Source: Gluconobacter kanchanaburiensis NBRC 103587 (lineage in GTDB: Bacteria > Pseudomonadota > Alphaproteobacteria > Acetobacterales > Acetobacteraceae). Taken from it: a stretch of DNA of 64,000 nucleotides. Below the pieces are notes generated by a model, which was not told the DNA's origin, searched no databases, and was given only the letters and a program-made list of their open reading frames with translations. Positions within the stretch are counted from its first letter, which is position 1. Each line of letters begins with the position of its first letter. Made by a program: the position numbers and the translations under genes. This document shows, piece after piece, positions 18,030 through 28,138 of this stretch. The DNA lies in NCBI RefSeq assembly GCF_007988905.1, contig NZ_BJVA01000005.1:120498-184497 (forward strand), written 5' to 3'.

Positions 18030-18482
18030 GCCTCTCCCCTCTTTCGTGCAGGACTTAGACACTGGCGGGTCATCCTGTCCAGCGCTCTCCTCGCTGGTGT
18101 AGCGGCATGCTCACCCTACCGTCCGGTCCAGAAGGCGGAAGTGTCTTTCGCCCTGGCCGGCTTCAGGGCGCATCCCGCCGACACCACGGCACGCTGGGCC
18201 ATGATGAACCTCCTGCCCCCCAACACCCTGACCTACCGCATGCAGAACGGACAACCCGTCCTGCTCTACGCTGATCCGATCGCCTGCGGCTGCGTCTACA
18301 TGGGCGACAGGACAGCCTATGCTGCCTACAAAACGAGCCATCGCATTGATGTGGCGCAGGAACAGCACATGACCGCCGAAATCAACCAGCATCCCGGCTG
18401 GGACTGGTCTGTCTGGGAAAGCACCGCCGACGTGGACGTCGTCAACGGTCTGCGTCCCGGTCCCAGCCACGTTTTCTACTGA
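18006..18482 (+). CDS. Small lipoprotein of unknown function
   Basis: 158 residues, no family recognised. A signal with lipobox (ALLAGVAAC, Cys near residue 35) predicts a lipid-anchored envelope protein. The mature part has a Cys-Gly-Cys pair (DPIACGCVYMGDRTAYAAY), a WAMMNLLPP segment and a Trp-rich WDWSVWES near the end. ATG 18006 is the only usable start before the signal peptide, yet it lies 24 bases inside divergent parC, so its promoter must sit within parC. It overlaps the convergent recO end by seven bases. Coding is supported by the coherent lipobox. Confidence 0.7.
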   Translation: MTSQIRSHASPLFRAGLRHWRVILSSALLAGVAACSPYRPVQKAEVSFALAGFRAHPADTTARWAMMNLLPPNTLTYRMQNGQPVLLYADPIACGCVYMGDRTAYAAYKTSHRIDVAQEQHMTAEINQHPGWDWSVWESTADVDVVNGLRPGPSHVFY

Positions 18483-19240
18483 CCAGACTTCTCCGATCCG
18501 GTTGGTCCCGCCTGAAGCCGCTGTACATACTCGATCAGCCGCTCCCGCGCCGCGGGAAGAGGCTGGTGCCGGACACCAAAAACCCAGCGCGACAGGAAAT
18601 GCCCTGTCAGCACCAGACCATCCCTCCAATCCTCAGGCGTTCCGTCGTCTGTATCGTTCGCCATCAACGGCGGTAGCGGCAACAAACGGTCCCGCCAGTC
18701 GCCGGCAGCATCTCCGCTGACCGCACGACCCGATCGCGGCGACACATACAACAGATTTTCGCGACTACCCGTTACCGCACATTCCGACAGATCCAGCCCG
18801 TAGCCAAGACTTGCGAGAAGCTGAGCTTCCCAACGCAGATAATCGCCCATGGGAGCAGGCTCTGGCGCCACGCTGATCAGCGTCACAAGACGCACCAGTC
18901 GCATGAAAAGCTCCGGATACGCCTCTCCCTGCGGCAACGCTCCGTCAACCAAAGCGCAGGCACTGCTCACCATCTCAAGCTGCAAGGGCGCATCCAGAAT
19001 ACGGCCTGCCACACACTGGACCGGCTCAGCCGTCAGGGTTCCGAGCTGATCCGCCAGCCTTGCGCGCCATCGCGCCATGACCAGATTGCCCGTCTGCCAC
19101 AATGATGACTGACGCCGGGACGCTCCTCCACGCGCCATGCCATGCGAGACCCCATGCTCCTCACTGAACAGATGAACGAGCGCGCTTCCCTCGCCATAAG
19201 GCCGGACCGACAGAACCAGCGCCGCCGCTTCCCATTCCAT
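18476..19240 (-). CDS. recO: DNA repair protein RecO
   Basis: 254 residues. RecO with RecR loads RecA onto SSB-coated single-stranded DNA. The N-terminal OB fold is recognisable: MEWEAAALVLSVRPYGE, LVHLFSEEHGVSHGMARGG, and then the helical C-terminal domain (SYGLDLSECAVTG-type segment, LSRWVFGVR). ATG 19240 is preferred because it gives the family N-terminus; eight more codons upstream would run toward the tsf terminator. The gene begins only about 25 bases after that terminator, so it either has a promoter within it or depends on readthrough from rpsB-tsf. Confidence 0.92.
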   Translation of the reverse strand: MEWEAAALVLSVRPYGEGSALVHLFSEEHGVSHGMARGGASRRQSSLWQTGNLVMARWRARLADQLGTLTAEPVQCVAGRILDAPLQLEMVSSACALVDGALPQGEAYPELFMRLVRLVTLISVAPEPAPMGDYLRWEAQLLASLGYGLDLSECAVTGSRENLLYVSPRSGRAVSGDAAGDWRDRLLPLPPLMANDTDDGTPEDWRDGLVLTGHFLSRWVFGVRHQPLPAARERLIEYVQRLQAGPTGSEKSGQ

Positions 19241-19262
19241 CCCTGATCCCTTCCCAATGGCC

Positions 19263-19306
19263 AAAAGTAAAAAGGCCCCTGCACGCAGAGCGCACAGGGG
19301 CCTTTC
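19263..19306 (-). terminator. Terminator of rpsB-tsf
   Basis: Stem AAAGGCCCCTG/CAGGGGCCTTT on the minus strand followed by TTTTTACTTTT, about 60 bases after the tsf stop. Confidence 0.85.
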
Positions 19307-19367
19307 TACAGACTTTCGACGTCAACCTGAACCAGACAGACCCGGCTCAGGTCAGAAACGGAAAACC

Positions 19368-20276
19368 TTACTTGGTGCCAGCAGCAGCGGCGACTTCAGC
19401 AGCGAAGTCGCTCTCTTCCTTCTCGATGCCCTCACCGAGCTGGAAGCGCTCGAAACCGACCAGCTTTGCGCCAGCTTCCTTGACGACCTTGGCCACGCGG
19501 CTTTCGCCGTCCAGAACCCACACCTGCTCCAGAAGTACGACTTCTTCGTAGAACTTGCGGATACGGCCTTCGACCATCTTCTCGATGATGGCTTCCGGCT
19601 TGCCGGACTCACGGGCCTGCTCGATCAGAACGGCACGCTCGCGCTCCAGGGACTCCGGATCGACACTGGCGACATCCAGAGCGGCCGGACGGGTCGCGGC
19701 AACATGCATGCCGATCTGGCGACCCAGCGTCAGCAGCGCGTCGGACTCAGAAGGAGCCTCAAGAGCAGCGAGAACGCCAATCTTGCCGATGCCCGGACGC
19801 AGGGCACTGTGGACGTAGCTGGCGACAACGCCGGACTCGACCGACAGGACCTTGGCGCGACGGATGGCCATGTTCTCGCCAATCGTGGCGATCAGGTGCG
19901 TCAGTTCGTCAGCAACCGTACGGCCGGACGGAACCTTGGCAGCCTTGATGGCGTCCAGATCGTCACCAACTTCGAGCGCGACATGAGCCACCTGCTCAAC
20001 GAAAGCCTGAAAGGCTTCGTTGCGGCCCACGAAGTCCGTCTCAGCATTGACTTCAACCATGGCGGCGCGGTTCTTGGCGGATACGACGCCGACCAGACCT
20101 TCAGCCGTCGTGCGGCCGGACTTCTTCGCAGCCTGGGACAGACCCTTCGTGCGCAGCCAGTCGATGGCGGCTTCCATGTCGCCAGAGGCTTCCGTCAGGG
20201 CCTTCTTGCAATCCATCATGCCCGCGCCGGTGGCTTCGCGCAGTTCGCGGACCAGGGCTGCTGTGATTTCTGCCAT
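19368..20276 (-). CDS. tsf: Translation elongation factor EF-Ts
   Basis: 302 residues. Nucleotide-exchange factor for EF-Tu. It shows the N-terminal UBA-like segment with [16 protein letters not shown], the TDFVGRN motif of the core that displaces Mg in EF-Tu, and VVLLEQVWV in the C-terminal dimer region. It is second gene after rpsB; a terminator-like hairpin sits between the two, and GAGGGATGAG serves as ribosome-binding site in the last bases after the hairpin T tract. Confidence 0.97.
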   Translation of the reverse strand: MAEITAALVRELREATGAGMMDCKKALTEASGDMEAAIDWLRTKGLSQAAKKSGRTTAEGLVGVVSAKNRAAMVEVNAETDFVGRNEAFQAFVEQVAHVALEVGDDLDAIKAAKVPSGRTVADELTHLIATIGENMAIRRAKVLSVESGVVASYVHSALRPGIGKIGVLAALEAPSESDALLTLGRQIGMHVAATRPAALDVASVDPESLERERAVLIEQARESGKPEAIIEKMVEGRIRKFYEEVVLLEQVWVLDGESRVAKVVKEAGAKLVGFERFQLGEGIEKEESDFAAEVAAAAGTK

Positions 20277-20290
20277 TTATCTCATCCCTC

Positions 20291-20331
20291 AAAAAAGATC
20301 ATGCGGCCGGACGATCCCGCCCGGCCGCATG
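20291..20331 (-). terminator. Terminator or attenuator between rpsB and tsf
   Basis: On the minus strand the perfect 11-bp stem CATGCGGCCGG/CCGGCCGCATG, with a 10-base loop, is followed by ATCTTTTTT. It has the full form of an intrinsic terminator but lies between rpsB and tsf, so it probably lowers tsf transcription relative to rpsB or processes the mRNA. Confidence 0.75.
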
Positions 20332-20377
20332 CCATGTTTCAGTTGCCGTTTTCCATGACCGGACCCCGGCAGTCTGT

Positions 20378-21175
20378 TCAGCCTGCGGAAGCGGGAGCTT
20401 CTGCGCCTTCAGCAGCGGCGGCTTCCAGAACAGCGGTTTCCGCCGGCAGTTCTTCGGCGGCACCGATATCCTGACCGGAAGCTGCCATCTCGGCGGAAAT
20501 ACCATCGAGAACCGCGCCGGAGACCAGGTCACAATACAGTGTAATGGCGCGGATGGCGTCATCATTGCCCGGGATCGGATAGGTCACGCCAGCAGGGTTG
20601 GAGTTGCTGTCCAGAACGCCGATGACCGGAATGCCGAGCTTCGTGGCTTCTTCGATCGCCAGCTTTTCCTTGTTCGTGTCGATCACGAACAGCAGGTCGG
20701 GCAGGCCACCCATTTCCTTGATGCCGCCGAGGGAACGCTCGAGCTTCTCGCGGTCACGCGTGATGTCGAGAACTTCCTTCTTCGTCAGACCAGCGGTATC
20801 ACCGGCAAGCATTTCGTCGATCTGACGCAGACGCTTGATGGAGCCCGTGATGGTCTTCCAGTTGGTCAGCATGCCGCCGAGCCAGCGGTGATTGACGTAG
20901 TACTGGCCGCAACGCTGTGCAGCTTCGGCAACATGATCAGCCGCAGCGCGCTTGGTGCCGACGAACAGAACGCGGCCACCGTTGGCAACCGTGTCACGGA
21001 CAACTTTCAGAGCACGGTCCAGCATCGGAACCGTCTGCTGCAGGTCGATGATGTGAACCTGGTTACGCACACCGAAGAGGTACGGTGCCATCGCCGGGTT
21101 CCAGCGACGGGTGTGGTGACCGAAATGAACGCCGGCTTCGAGCAGCTGGCGCATGGTGAAATCAGGCATTGCCAT
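20378..21175 (-). CDS. rpsB: 30S ribosomal protein S2
   Basis: 265 residues. S2 core with [20 protein letters not shown] at the start, [10 protein letters not shown] near the end and [19 protein letters not shown] in the middle. The C-terminal about 30 residues form an Ala/Glu-rich tail, a common lineage extension. An AAGGAA ribosome site precedes the ATG. A 200-base leader with inverted repeats lies upstream. Confidence 0.97.
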   Translation of the reverse strand: MAMPDFTMRQLLEAGVHFGHHTRRWNPAMAPYLFGVRNQVHIIDLQQTVPMLDRALKVVRDTVANGGRVLFVGTKRAAADHVAEAAQRCGQYYVNHRWLGGMLTNWKTITGSIKRLRQIDEMLAGDTAGLTKKEVLDITRDREKLERSLGGIKEMGGLPDLLFVIDTNKEKLAIEEATKLGIPVIGVLDSNSNPAGVTYPIPGNDDAIRAITLYCDLVSGAVLDGISAEMAASGQDIGAAEELPAETAVLEAAAAEGAEAPASAG

Positions 21176-21218
21176 GATTCAAAATTCCTTGCGTCTGGTT
21201 GAACCTCCGCATGACAAC

Positions 21219-21288
21219 GTCCTGAGATCAGGACACCAGAAAACCCAGAGCCATGCGTGCGGATTGCCCTTTTTCTGGAAAATCCCAG
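21219..21288 (-). promoter_or_regulatory. Structured rpsB leader
   Basis: In the region upstream of rpsB there is a perfect inverted repeat GTCCTGA-GA-TCAGGAC at 21219-21234 and a longer-range 8-bp pair CCAGAAAA/TTTTCTGG between 21236-21243 and 21281-21288. S2 is known to repress its own operon in other bacteria; a similar role here is inferred. Confidence 0.35.
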
Positions 21289-21378
21289 TCAAAGGACGCT
21301 CGCGATATGACCGAAACGCGCTCCGAAAGCAAGTGCCTGCTTCAATTTCTGGGTCCTGGACAGCATATTCCGCGCATT

Positions 21379-24300
21379 TCAGACCTGCTCCGCCTTTTCA
21401 ACGCCCTTCAGGGTTCGCAAACGCTCCGCAAGACGGGGGGTTACCCGATACGAACCCGGTATGGAAATCTCCACGTCCTGCGTTTCCTCCACTGAAGGAA
21501 GCAGTTTTACGCGCCCTACACCTCCCTGAACTTCTTCCAGAAGCGTAGCGAGATCCGCGAGAGCTGCGTTTTCCTTCAGCCAGACCCGAAGTTCCGATCG
21601 TTCCGCAGCAGCCGCAACTTCAAGGTCCATCACGCTTTGGGCAGTAATGCGCAACGCATCGCCATCCACTTTCAGCTCGGCATTCACCAAAATTGCCTGC
21701 CCAGCCACCAGAAGATCCCGACACGAAATCAGCGTTTCCGAGAAGAGGGTTACCTCGCATCCACCCCCGCTATCCGAAAGATTAACCCAAGCCATCTTTT
21801 TACCGGTACGCGTCGGACGCTCTTTCCGGTCAACGACACACCCTGCGATCCTGACACGCGTAGTTCCTGTTTTTGCAGCATTTTCCAAGGCATTGGATGG
21901 CGTAACACCCAATCGGCGCAAGACGCTGCGATAAGCATCCAGCGGATGCGCACTCATGTGAAAACCGATCGAAGAAGCTTCCAGGGACAGCCTTTCGAAA
22001 TCCGGCCAGGGACGGCCCTCATTCAATCTGAGAATTTCCCGCTCCTGTCCGGCACCGCCAAACAGCCCTGCTTGGCCTACCTGCTGCTCCTGTGCCCGCG
22101 CCTGTGCACGGCGCAGGAGAATGTCCGCACTGGAGAAAACGACATGCCTTTCTTTAAGAAGACTGTCGAAAGCACCTGCTTTTGCAAGACTTTCCAACTG
22201 AATTTTGTTCAGGCTCTTCGGGTCACATCTTTCAGCGAAATCCGTCAGATCCTGAAAAGGCTTGCTTCCCCGGGCAGCAACGACATTCTCCATAGCCGCC
22301 GCTCCGACCCGTTTAATCGCTGACAATGCATAGCGGATTCCCTGACGCCCATCTTCCAGTATCTCAATGGAGAAATCAGCCATAGATCTATTGATATCAA
22401 CAGGTAAGACGGGAATCTTCATTCGCCGCGCCTCTTGGCACAACGCCGAAAGCTTGTCTGTTTTTTCCCGTGCCAGCGACATGCATCCCGCCAGAAAAGC
22501 AACCGGATGATTGGCTTTCATCCAGGCCGTTTGATAGGACACCAGGGCATATGCTGCGGCATGAGACTTATTAAAGCCGTAATCCGCAAAACGGGCCATA
22601 AGATCAAAGACTTCAACGGCTTTTTCCTGTGGAATTCCTCGCGCGGTAGCTCCTTCCGTGAAGATCGCACGCTGCTTCTCCATTTCCGCGGCAATCTTTT
22701 TGCCCATTGCCCGGCGAAGCAGATCGGCGCCACCGAGACTGTAGCCCGCCATTTTCTGGGCAATCTGCATGACCTGTTCCTGATAGACCATGATACCGTA
22801 GGTCTCTTCAAGAATGTCGCGAATTTCCTCGTGTGGGGGCTCCCAGGGCTCTCCGTGTTTACGGCGGCAATAATCCGGAATATTTGCCATCGGCCCAGGC
22901 CGATAAAGCGACACGCCCGCAATCAGATCCTCGAGCCGACTGGCCGCCATCTGTTTGAGCATGTCCCGCATACCGGCGCCTTCGAACTGGAAGACACCGG
23001 CCGTATCGCCTTTCGCCAGCATTTCGAAAGTTTTGGGATCATCCAGAGGAATGCGTGAAAGATCGACGATAACACCTTGCTCTTTAAGGAAATCCAGACC
23101 CCGCTTGAGAATGGTAAGCGTTGTCAGACCAAGGAAATCGAACTTTACTAGCCCGGCCTGTTCCACATATTTCATGTTGTACTGGGTTACGAGCATATCG
23201 CTCTTGGGATCGCGATAGAGCGGTACCAGTTCGACCAGTTCACGATCGCCGATCACCACACCCGCCGCATGAGTGGACGCGTGGCGATACAGCCCCTCAA
23301 GCTGCAATGCGATTTCCATAAGCCGTCTCAGCGACTCATCAGTGTCCCTCATTTCCTGAAGGCGCGGCTCTCCATCAATCGCGTCGGAAAGCGATACCGG
23401 TTTGGCCGGATTGTTCGGAATCAGTTCAGCAACACGGTTGACCATACCGTAAGGCAGACCCAACACGCGCCCCACGTCACGGACGGCAGCCTTCGCCTGA
23501 AGCTTTCCGAAAGTGATAATCTGAGCGACACGGCTTCCGCCATACTCTTCCCGCACGTAACGAATGACCTCGTCACGTCGGTCCTGGCAGAAATCGATAT
23601 CGAAATCCGGCATGGATACACGTTCGGGGTTCAGGAAGCGTTCGAACAGAAGGCCAAACGGGATAGGATCGATATCCGTAATCGTCAGCGCATACGCTAC
23701 AAGTGAGCCTGCACCAGAACCACGACCTGGCCCGACTGGAATGTCATGCGCTTTGGCCCACTGAATAAAATCAGCAACGATCAGGAAGTACCCTGGAAAT
23801 CCCATGCGCGCGATAATGTCGAGCTCGACCTGAAGACGCTCCGAATACAGCGTCCGCGTTTCCTCACTGGCGTCCATGGTCTGCAGACGTTTTTCCAGTC
23901 CTTCCCACGCCATCGCCCGCAAAGTCTCTTCTTCCGTAGAGCCTTCACGTACTTTGGGGCAGATGGGCAGAAGCGGCTTGCGGGTACAGGCTGCAACAGC
24001 ACATTTCCGGGCAATGATGAGCGTGTTGTCACAGGCCTCCGGCAGATCGTGAAAGACCGCGCGCATTTCTGCCGGTGTTTTAAACCAGGCCTGCGGAGAG
24101 ACATGCCAGCGATCCTCCTCAGCGATGGTCCTTCCCTGCGCGATGCACAACAGGGCGTCGTGAGCCTCATGCATTTCCGGTTTAGGAAAAAAGCACTCAT
24201 TGGTCGCGACCAGCGGGATCTCCAGATCATCCGCCATCGGGATCAGAATACTTTCGACCGCCCGTTCTCCCGGCTCTCCCAGGCGGTTCAGCTCAACAGC

Positions 24301-24801
24301 GATGTTTCCCCGAAATGCCTCTTCAAGCTGCATCAGCAGAGCACGGGCTTCGGTTTTTTGTTCTTCGAGAATCAGTCTGTTGATCGGTCCACGATTCCCT
24401 CCCGTCAGCAGGAAGAGGCCGTTTGCGTGACGGCAGAGGAATTCGGTCACAACGCAAGGATCAGCCGGATCACCGTTCAGAAACCCCTCTGAAGACAGGA
24501 TCTGAAGATTGGCCAGTCCCTCCTCATTTCGTGCCAGCACGACCAGAGGCTCACAAGCCGCACCGGGTTTTGTCGAGCGCGCGGGAAGAGAAATCTGACA
24601 GCCGACAATTGGCTGGACACCATTGCTGCGACAATACAGCGAGAACTCAAGTGCGCCGAACAGATTGCCGCTATCTGTCAGGGCTACGGCTGGCATCCCG
24701 TTTTTTGCTGCCAGCGTGACGAGCTCTGGAATCCGGATTGCTCCCTGACTCAGGGAGTAGGCAGAGTGATTTCTAAGATGGACAAAATCGGCATGTGACA
24801 T
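21379..24801 (-). CDS. dnaE: DNA polymerase III alpha subunit DnaE
   Basis: 1140 residues, normal for DnaE1, the replicative polymerase. Domains in order: N-terminal PHP (FVHLRNHSAYSL, VALTDSGNLFGA), palm with PGRGSGAGSLVAYAL and the catalytic aspartates in MPDFDIDFCQDRRDE near 400, fingers with FGKLQAKAAVRDVGRVLG, helix-hairpin-helix, and C-terminal OB fold (RIAGCVVDRKERPTRTGKKM). It is last gene of a likely seven-gene unit beginning at birA, 70 bases after lolD. The start codon sits inside a perfect palindrome, and no clear Shine-Dalgarno is seen. Confidence 0.97.
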   Translation of the reverse strand: MSHADFVHLRNHSAYSLSQGAIRIPELVTLAAKNGMPAVALTDSGNLFGALEFSLYCRSNGVQPIVGCQISLPARSTKPGAACEPLVVLARNEEGLANLQILSSEGFLNGDPADPCVVTEFLCRHANGLFLLTGGNRGPINRLILEEQKTEARALLMQLEEAFRGNIAVELNRLGEPGERAVESILIPMADDLEIPLVATNECFFPKPEMHEAHDALLCIAQGRTIAEEDRWHVSPQAWFKTPAEMRAVFHDLPEACDNTLIIARKCAVAACTRKPLLPICPKVREGSTEEETLRAMAWEGLEKRLQTMDASEETRTLYSERLQVELDIIARMGFPGYFLIVADFIQWAKAHDIPVGPGRGSGAGSLVAYALTITDIDPIPFGLLFERFLNPERVSMPDFDIDFCQDRRDEVIRYVREEYGGSRVAQIITFGKLQAKAAVRDVGRVLGLPYGMVNRVAELIPNNPAKPVSLSDAIDGEPRLQEMRDTDESLRRLMEIALQLEGLYRHASTHAAGVVIGDRELVELVPLYRDPKSDMLVTQYNMKYVEQAGLVKFDFLGLTTLTILKRGLDFLKEQGVIVDLSRIPLDDPKTFEMLAKGDTAGVFQFEGAGMRDMLKQMAASRLEDLIAGVSLYRPGPMANIPDYCRRKHGEPWEPPHEEIRDILEETYGIMVYQEQVMQIAQKMAGYSLGGADLLRRAMGKKIAAEMEKQRAIFTEGATARGIPQEKAVEVFDLMARFADYGFNKSHAAAYALVSYQTAWMKANHPVAFLAGCMSLAREKTDKLSALCQEARRMKIPVLPVDINRSMADFSIEILEDGRQGIRYALSAIKRVGAAAMENVVAARGSKPFQDLTDFAERCDPKSLNKIQLESLAKAGAFDSLLKERHVVFSSADILLRRAQARAQEQQVGQAGLFGGAGQEREILRLNEGRPWPDFERLSLEASSIGFHMSAHPLDAYRSVLRRLGVTPSNALENAAKTGTTRVRIAGCVVDRKERPTRTGKKMAWVNLSDSGGGCEVTLFSETLISCRDLLVAGQAILVNAELKVDGDALRITAQSVMDLEVAAAAERSELRVWLKENAALADLATLLEEVQGGVGRVKLLPSVEETQDVEISIPGSYRVTPRLAERLRTLKGVEKAEQV

Positions 24802-24804
24802 GCC
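24790..24804. repeat. Perfect palindrome over the dnaE start codon
   Basis: GGCATGT-G-ACATGCC: seven-base arms around one base. The dnaE ATG lies in the right arm. Confidence 0.5.
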
Positions 24805-24871
24805 TGTACTCTACCAAGATCACGCTCAGGATGCAGGTGGTTTCGAGTGCCATCCCTGCACATAGGGAAGA

Positions 24872-25567
24872 TCAGAGAGGAACGAGCTTTCCATTCCGCA
24901 GTGTGACGGTCCTGTCCATCCGGGATGCCAGTTCGTCATTATGGGTCGCGATCAGAGCTGCAGCGCCCTCTTCCCGCACCACACGTAGCAGCTCTCCAAA
25001 GACATGGTCCGCAGTTCCAACATCCAGATTGCCAGTTGGTTCATCTGCCAGAAGCAATCGGGGCTGGTTGGCCAGTGCGCGGGCAATTGCCGTTCGCTGC
25101 TGCTCACCTCCCGAAAGACGGCCGGGCAGCGACTCAAGACGATGCGACAGTCCAAAACGGCCCAGCAGATCCCTTGCCCGTTCCCGCGCCTTGCGTGGGG
25201 GTACACCTGCGATCAGTTGCGGCAGCATGACGTTTTCGCAGGCGGTAAACTCACCCAGCAGATGATGAAACTGATAGACGAAGCCGATCTGGTCCCGTCG
25301 AATGGCCGTGCGTACGGTGTCATTCAATCCGCTGGCGGGGCGGTCGGCGATAAAGACTGTCCCCTCACTGGGAGCTTCCAGCAAACCCGCCAGATGCAAA
25401 AGCGTGGATTTTCCTGTTCCGCTTGGCGCCACCAGAGCCACGATCTCGCCGGAACGGAGTTCGAACTCCGCTCCGCTCAGGATTTCGAGCGTTTCCTCGC
25501 CCGAGCGAAAGCGCCGCGTGAGTCCCTCAAGGCGCAGGGCGCTGGGCCCTGTGGATGTTTCACTCAT
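24872..25567 (-). CDS. lolD: Lipoprotein-releasing ABC transporter ATPase LolD
   Basis: 231 residues. It powers release of outer-membrane lipoproteins from the inner membrane to LolA. Walker [11 protein letters not shown]-loop FVYQFHHLL (the LolD-type FVYQ-FHHL), signature LSGGEQQR, Walker [13 protein letters not shown] and switch His in ATHND. ATG 25567 overlaps the lolC stop by eight bases and matches the family start; codons further upstream lie inside lolC. It is coupled to lolC. Confidence 0.95.
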   Translation of the reverse strand: MSETSTGPSALRLEGLTRRFRSGEETLEILSGAEFELRSGEIVALVAPSGTGKSTLLHLAGLLEAPSEGTVFIADRPASGLNDTVRTAIRRDQIGFVYQFHHLLGEFTACENVMLPQLIAGVPPRKARERARDLLGRFGLSHRLESLPGRLSGGEQQRTAIARALANQPRLLLADEPTGNLDVGTADHVFGELLRVVREEGAAALIATHNDELASRMDRTVTLRNGKLVPL

Positions 25568-26810
25568 GACGCAGTGCCTCGATCGGATCGGTTCTCGCTG
25601 CCCGCCATGACGGATAGAGGGTCGCCAGAAGCGACAGAACCAGCGACATCCCAATCACTTCCCATACCTGAGACCACACCAGTTTTGCTGGCAGACGCTC
25701 CAGAAAATAGACTTCCGGGTTGAACAGATTGGTTCCCGTCAGAGACTGAAGCCATTGACGGATCCGTTCGATGTTCAACGCGAAAGCGATGCCCAGCGCA
25801 GAACCCGCCACGGTTCCCACAATCCCGACAGACGCGCCGCACATGAGGAAAATCCGCATGATCGCGCCTCTGCTCGCACCAAGCGTCCGTAGCACCGCAA
25901 TATCCCGCGTCTTGTCCTTGACCATCATGATCAGTGACGAAATCACGTTGAATGCCGCCACGAGAATGATGAGCGTCAGGATCAGGAACATGACGTTCTG
26001 CTCAACCGTCACCGCATCCAGGAAACCATTGGCGCTCTGCGTCCAGTCCAGCACACGCAGGCGCGGATCTTCCAGACGCGCGGCAATGGCCTTGCGCGTC
26101 GGCTGCACATTGGACGGGTCAACCGTAGAAACCTGAATGAGCGAAACAGCGGACGTCCCGAGCATCAGGAATTTCTGCGCCGCGGGCAGCGGCATCAGGA
26201 CGACACTGGAATTATAGTCGTTCCAGTTCGCATCGAAAATGACGGCCACATGATAGGTTTTCACCCGCGGCATCGTTCCGAACGGCGTCGCTTGCCCGTC
26301 CGGAGAAAGCAGCGTGATGGGAGACCCGATCGTGAGCCCTGCCCTGTCTGCCATCGTGGTGCCGATGGCCACAGCGTTATCGCCAGTAAAATCGTTCAGA
26401 CTTCCTGCGATGATCCCGCTGCTCAGGGCCGTCCAGTCCCGCAATGACTGCTGGGAGACGCCCTGCATTTCCGCCCCGGACGAGAAGCGCCCCGCCTCCA
26501 CCAGCACAGTACCCTGCGCCATGGGGATAACGGATTTTACGCCCGGAACCTGCCGGATCGCAGCGACATCGTTTTCGTAAGCCTCAATGGGACGCCCATA
26601 ACCATATACGGTCAGGTCTCCGTGCAGACCGAGGATACGTCCCATCAGATCGGCCTTGAAGCCGTTCATCACCGACATGACGATGATGAGTGTCGCCACT
26701 CCGAGCGCAATCCCGATCAGGGAGAAAATGGCGATGATCGAGGCGAAACGCTCGCCCCGGCGGGCACGGAGATACCGTCCCGCCACCATGCGCTCGAAGC
26801 GGCCGAACAT
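25560..26810 (-). CDS. lolC: Lipoprotein-releasing ABC transporter permease LolC/LolE
   Basis: 416 residues with four membrane segments: one near the N-terminus ([19 protein letters not shown]) and three after residue about 270 ([52 protein letters not shown]), separated by a large periplasmic domain. This is the MacB/LolCE architecture. Only one permease gene is present, so it probably works as homodimer (often called LolF when single; naming is not certain). The ATG overlaps the proS stop by one base. Confidence 0.92.
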   Translation of the reverse strand: MFGRFERMVAGRYLRARRGERFASIIAIFSLIGIALGVATLIIVMSVMNGFKADLMGRILGLHGDLTVYGYGRPIEAYENDVAAIRQVPGVKSVIPMAQGTVLVEAGRFSSGAEMQGVSQQSLRDWTALSSGIIAGSLNDFTGDNAVAIGTTMADRAGLTIGSPITLLSPDGQATPFGTMPRVKTYHVAVIFDANWNDYNSSVVLMPLPAAQKFLMLGTSAVSLIQVSTVDPSNVQPTRKAIAARLEDPRLRVLDWTQSANGFLDAVTVEQNVMFLILTLIILVAAFNVISSLIMMVKDKTRDIAVLRTLGASRGAIMRIFLMCGASVGIVGTVAGSALGIAFALNIERIRQWLQSLTGTNLFNPEVYFLERLPAKLVWSQVWEVIGMSLVLSLLATLYPSWRAARTDPIEALRHE

Positions 26811-28126
26811 CAGGCGTCTCCGATTTTGGCCAGAGCGTCCTCGACGGACAGTTCAAACCGCTCGCCTGTAGCACGCTGCTTGAGCTCGACCTTGCCTTCC
26901 TTGGCGCCCCGAGGTCCGACGATAATCTGCCAGGGATGTCCCATCAGATCCGCATCGTTGAACTTCACACCCGCGCGATCTGAGCGGTCATCGTACAGCA
27001 GGTTCTCGGGATCGGTGCCGTAAATGCTCTCACAGATCGCATCACAGGCCTCATCCCCCTGACGCAGGTTCAGGATTGCCGCACGATACGGCGCGACCGA
27101 TGCTGGCCAGATGATGCCAGCCTCATCATGCGACGCCTCGATGATCGCCCCGACCAGACGCGACACGCCAATACCGTAAGACCCCATCTGCGGATGGAAC
27201 GACGTCCCATCAGAACCGATCACCTCAATGCCCATCGATTCCGTGTACTTCGTACCAAAATAGAAGATATGACCGACTTCGATCCCGCGGCCTTCGCGCT
27301 TGCGCTCCTCCGGGACCTTGGCCCATTCGGCTTCGTCGTGCTTCTCATCCGTAGCGGCGTAATGATCGGTCACGGTTGAGAAGAATGTGGCGAGACTTTC
27401 GTGATCGTCACAATCGACCGGACGACCAAGCCAGTCCTGCTCTTCGAGTGCGGCATCAAAGAAAACGCCGCTTTCACCCGTCGGAGCAAGAACGAGGAAT
27501 TCGTGGCTCAGATCACCACCGATCGGTCCCGTATCGGCGACCATCGGAACGGCCCGAACACCCAGACGCTGGAAGATACGCAGATAGGACAGCATCATCC
27601 GGCGATAGCTGGCGACGGCATCCTCGTAGGACGCATCGAAGGAATAGGCGTCTTTCATGAGGAACTCACGCCCGCGCATCACGCCGAAACGGGGACGCAC
27701 CTCGTCCCGGAACTTCCACTGGATGTGGTAGAGTGCCTTGGGCAGATCCTTGTAGGATTTCACGGATGCTCCGAAGATATCCGTGATCATTTCCTCGTTC
27801 GTCGGCCCGTACAGCAGATCACGGCCATGACGATCCTGAATCCGGAGCATTTCCGGACCATAAGCGTCATACCGCCCCGAGCGGCGCCACAGATCGGCGG
27901 ACTGAAGCGTCGGCATCAGAACTTCCTGTGCGCCGATCGCGTCCTGCTCCTCGCGGACGATCTGCTCGATATTGCGCAGAACCCGCAGGCCTGCCGGCAG
28001 CCAGGCATAGATGCCCGAAGAGGTCTGGCGCACAAGACCAGCCCGCAGCATCAGGCGGTGAGACGCGATCTGTGCCTCGGTCGGCACTTCCTTCAGCGTC
28101 GGCTGAAAGGCTTTTGTCAAACGCAT
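26810..28126 (-). CDS. proS: Prolyl-tRNA synthetase, alphaproteobacterial short type
   Basis: 438 residues, class II synthetase charging tRNA-Pro. Motifs: N-terminal [34 protein letters not shown], motif 2 [21 protein letters not shown], and motif 3 [10 protein letters not shown]. The editing insert found in the 570-residue bacterial enzyme is absent, as usual in alphaproteobacteria. It is 12 bases downstream of rnj and overlaps lolC, so it is in the birA-to-dnaE unit. Confidence 0.95.
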   Translation of the reverse strand: MRLTKAFQPTLKEVPTEAQIASHRLMLRAGLVRQTSSGIYAWLPAGLRVLRNIEQIVREEQDAIGAQEVLMPTLQSADLWRRSGRYDAYGPEMLRIQDRHGRDLLYGPTNEEMITDIFGASVKSYKDLPKALYHIQWKFRDEVRPRFGVMRGREFLMKDAYSFDASYEDAVASYRRMMLSYLRIFQRLGVRAVPMVADTGPIGGDLSHEFLVLAPTGESGVFFDAALEEQDWLGRPVDCDDHESLATFFSTVTDHYAATDEKHDEAEWAKVPEERKREGRGIEVGHIFYFGTKYTESMGIEVIGSDGTSFHPQMGSYGIGVSRLVGAIIEASHDEAGIIWPASVAPYRAAILNLRQGDEACDAICESIYGTDPENLLYDDRSDRAGVKFNDADLMGHPWQIIVGPRGAKEGKVELKQRATGERFELSVEDALAKIGDA

Positions 28127-28138
28127 GGATTACTTCTC

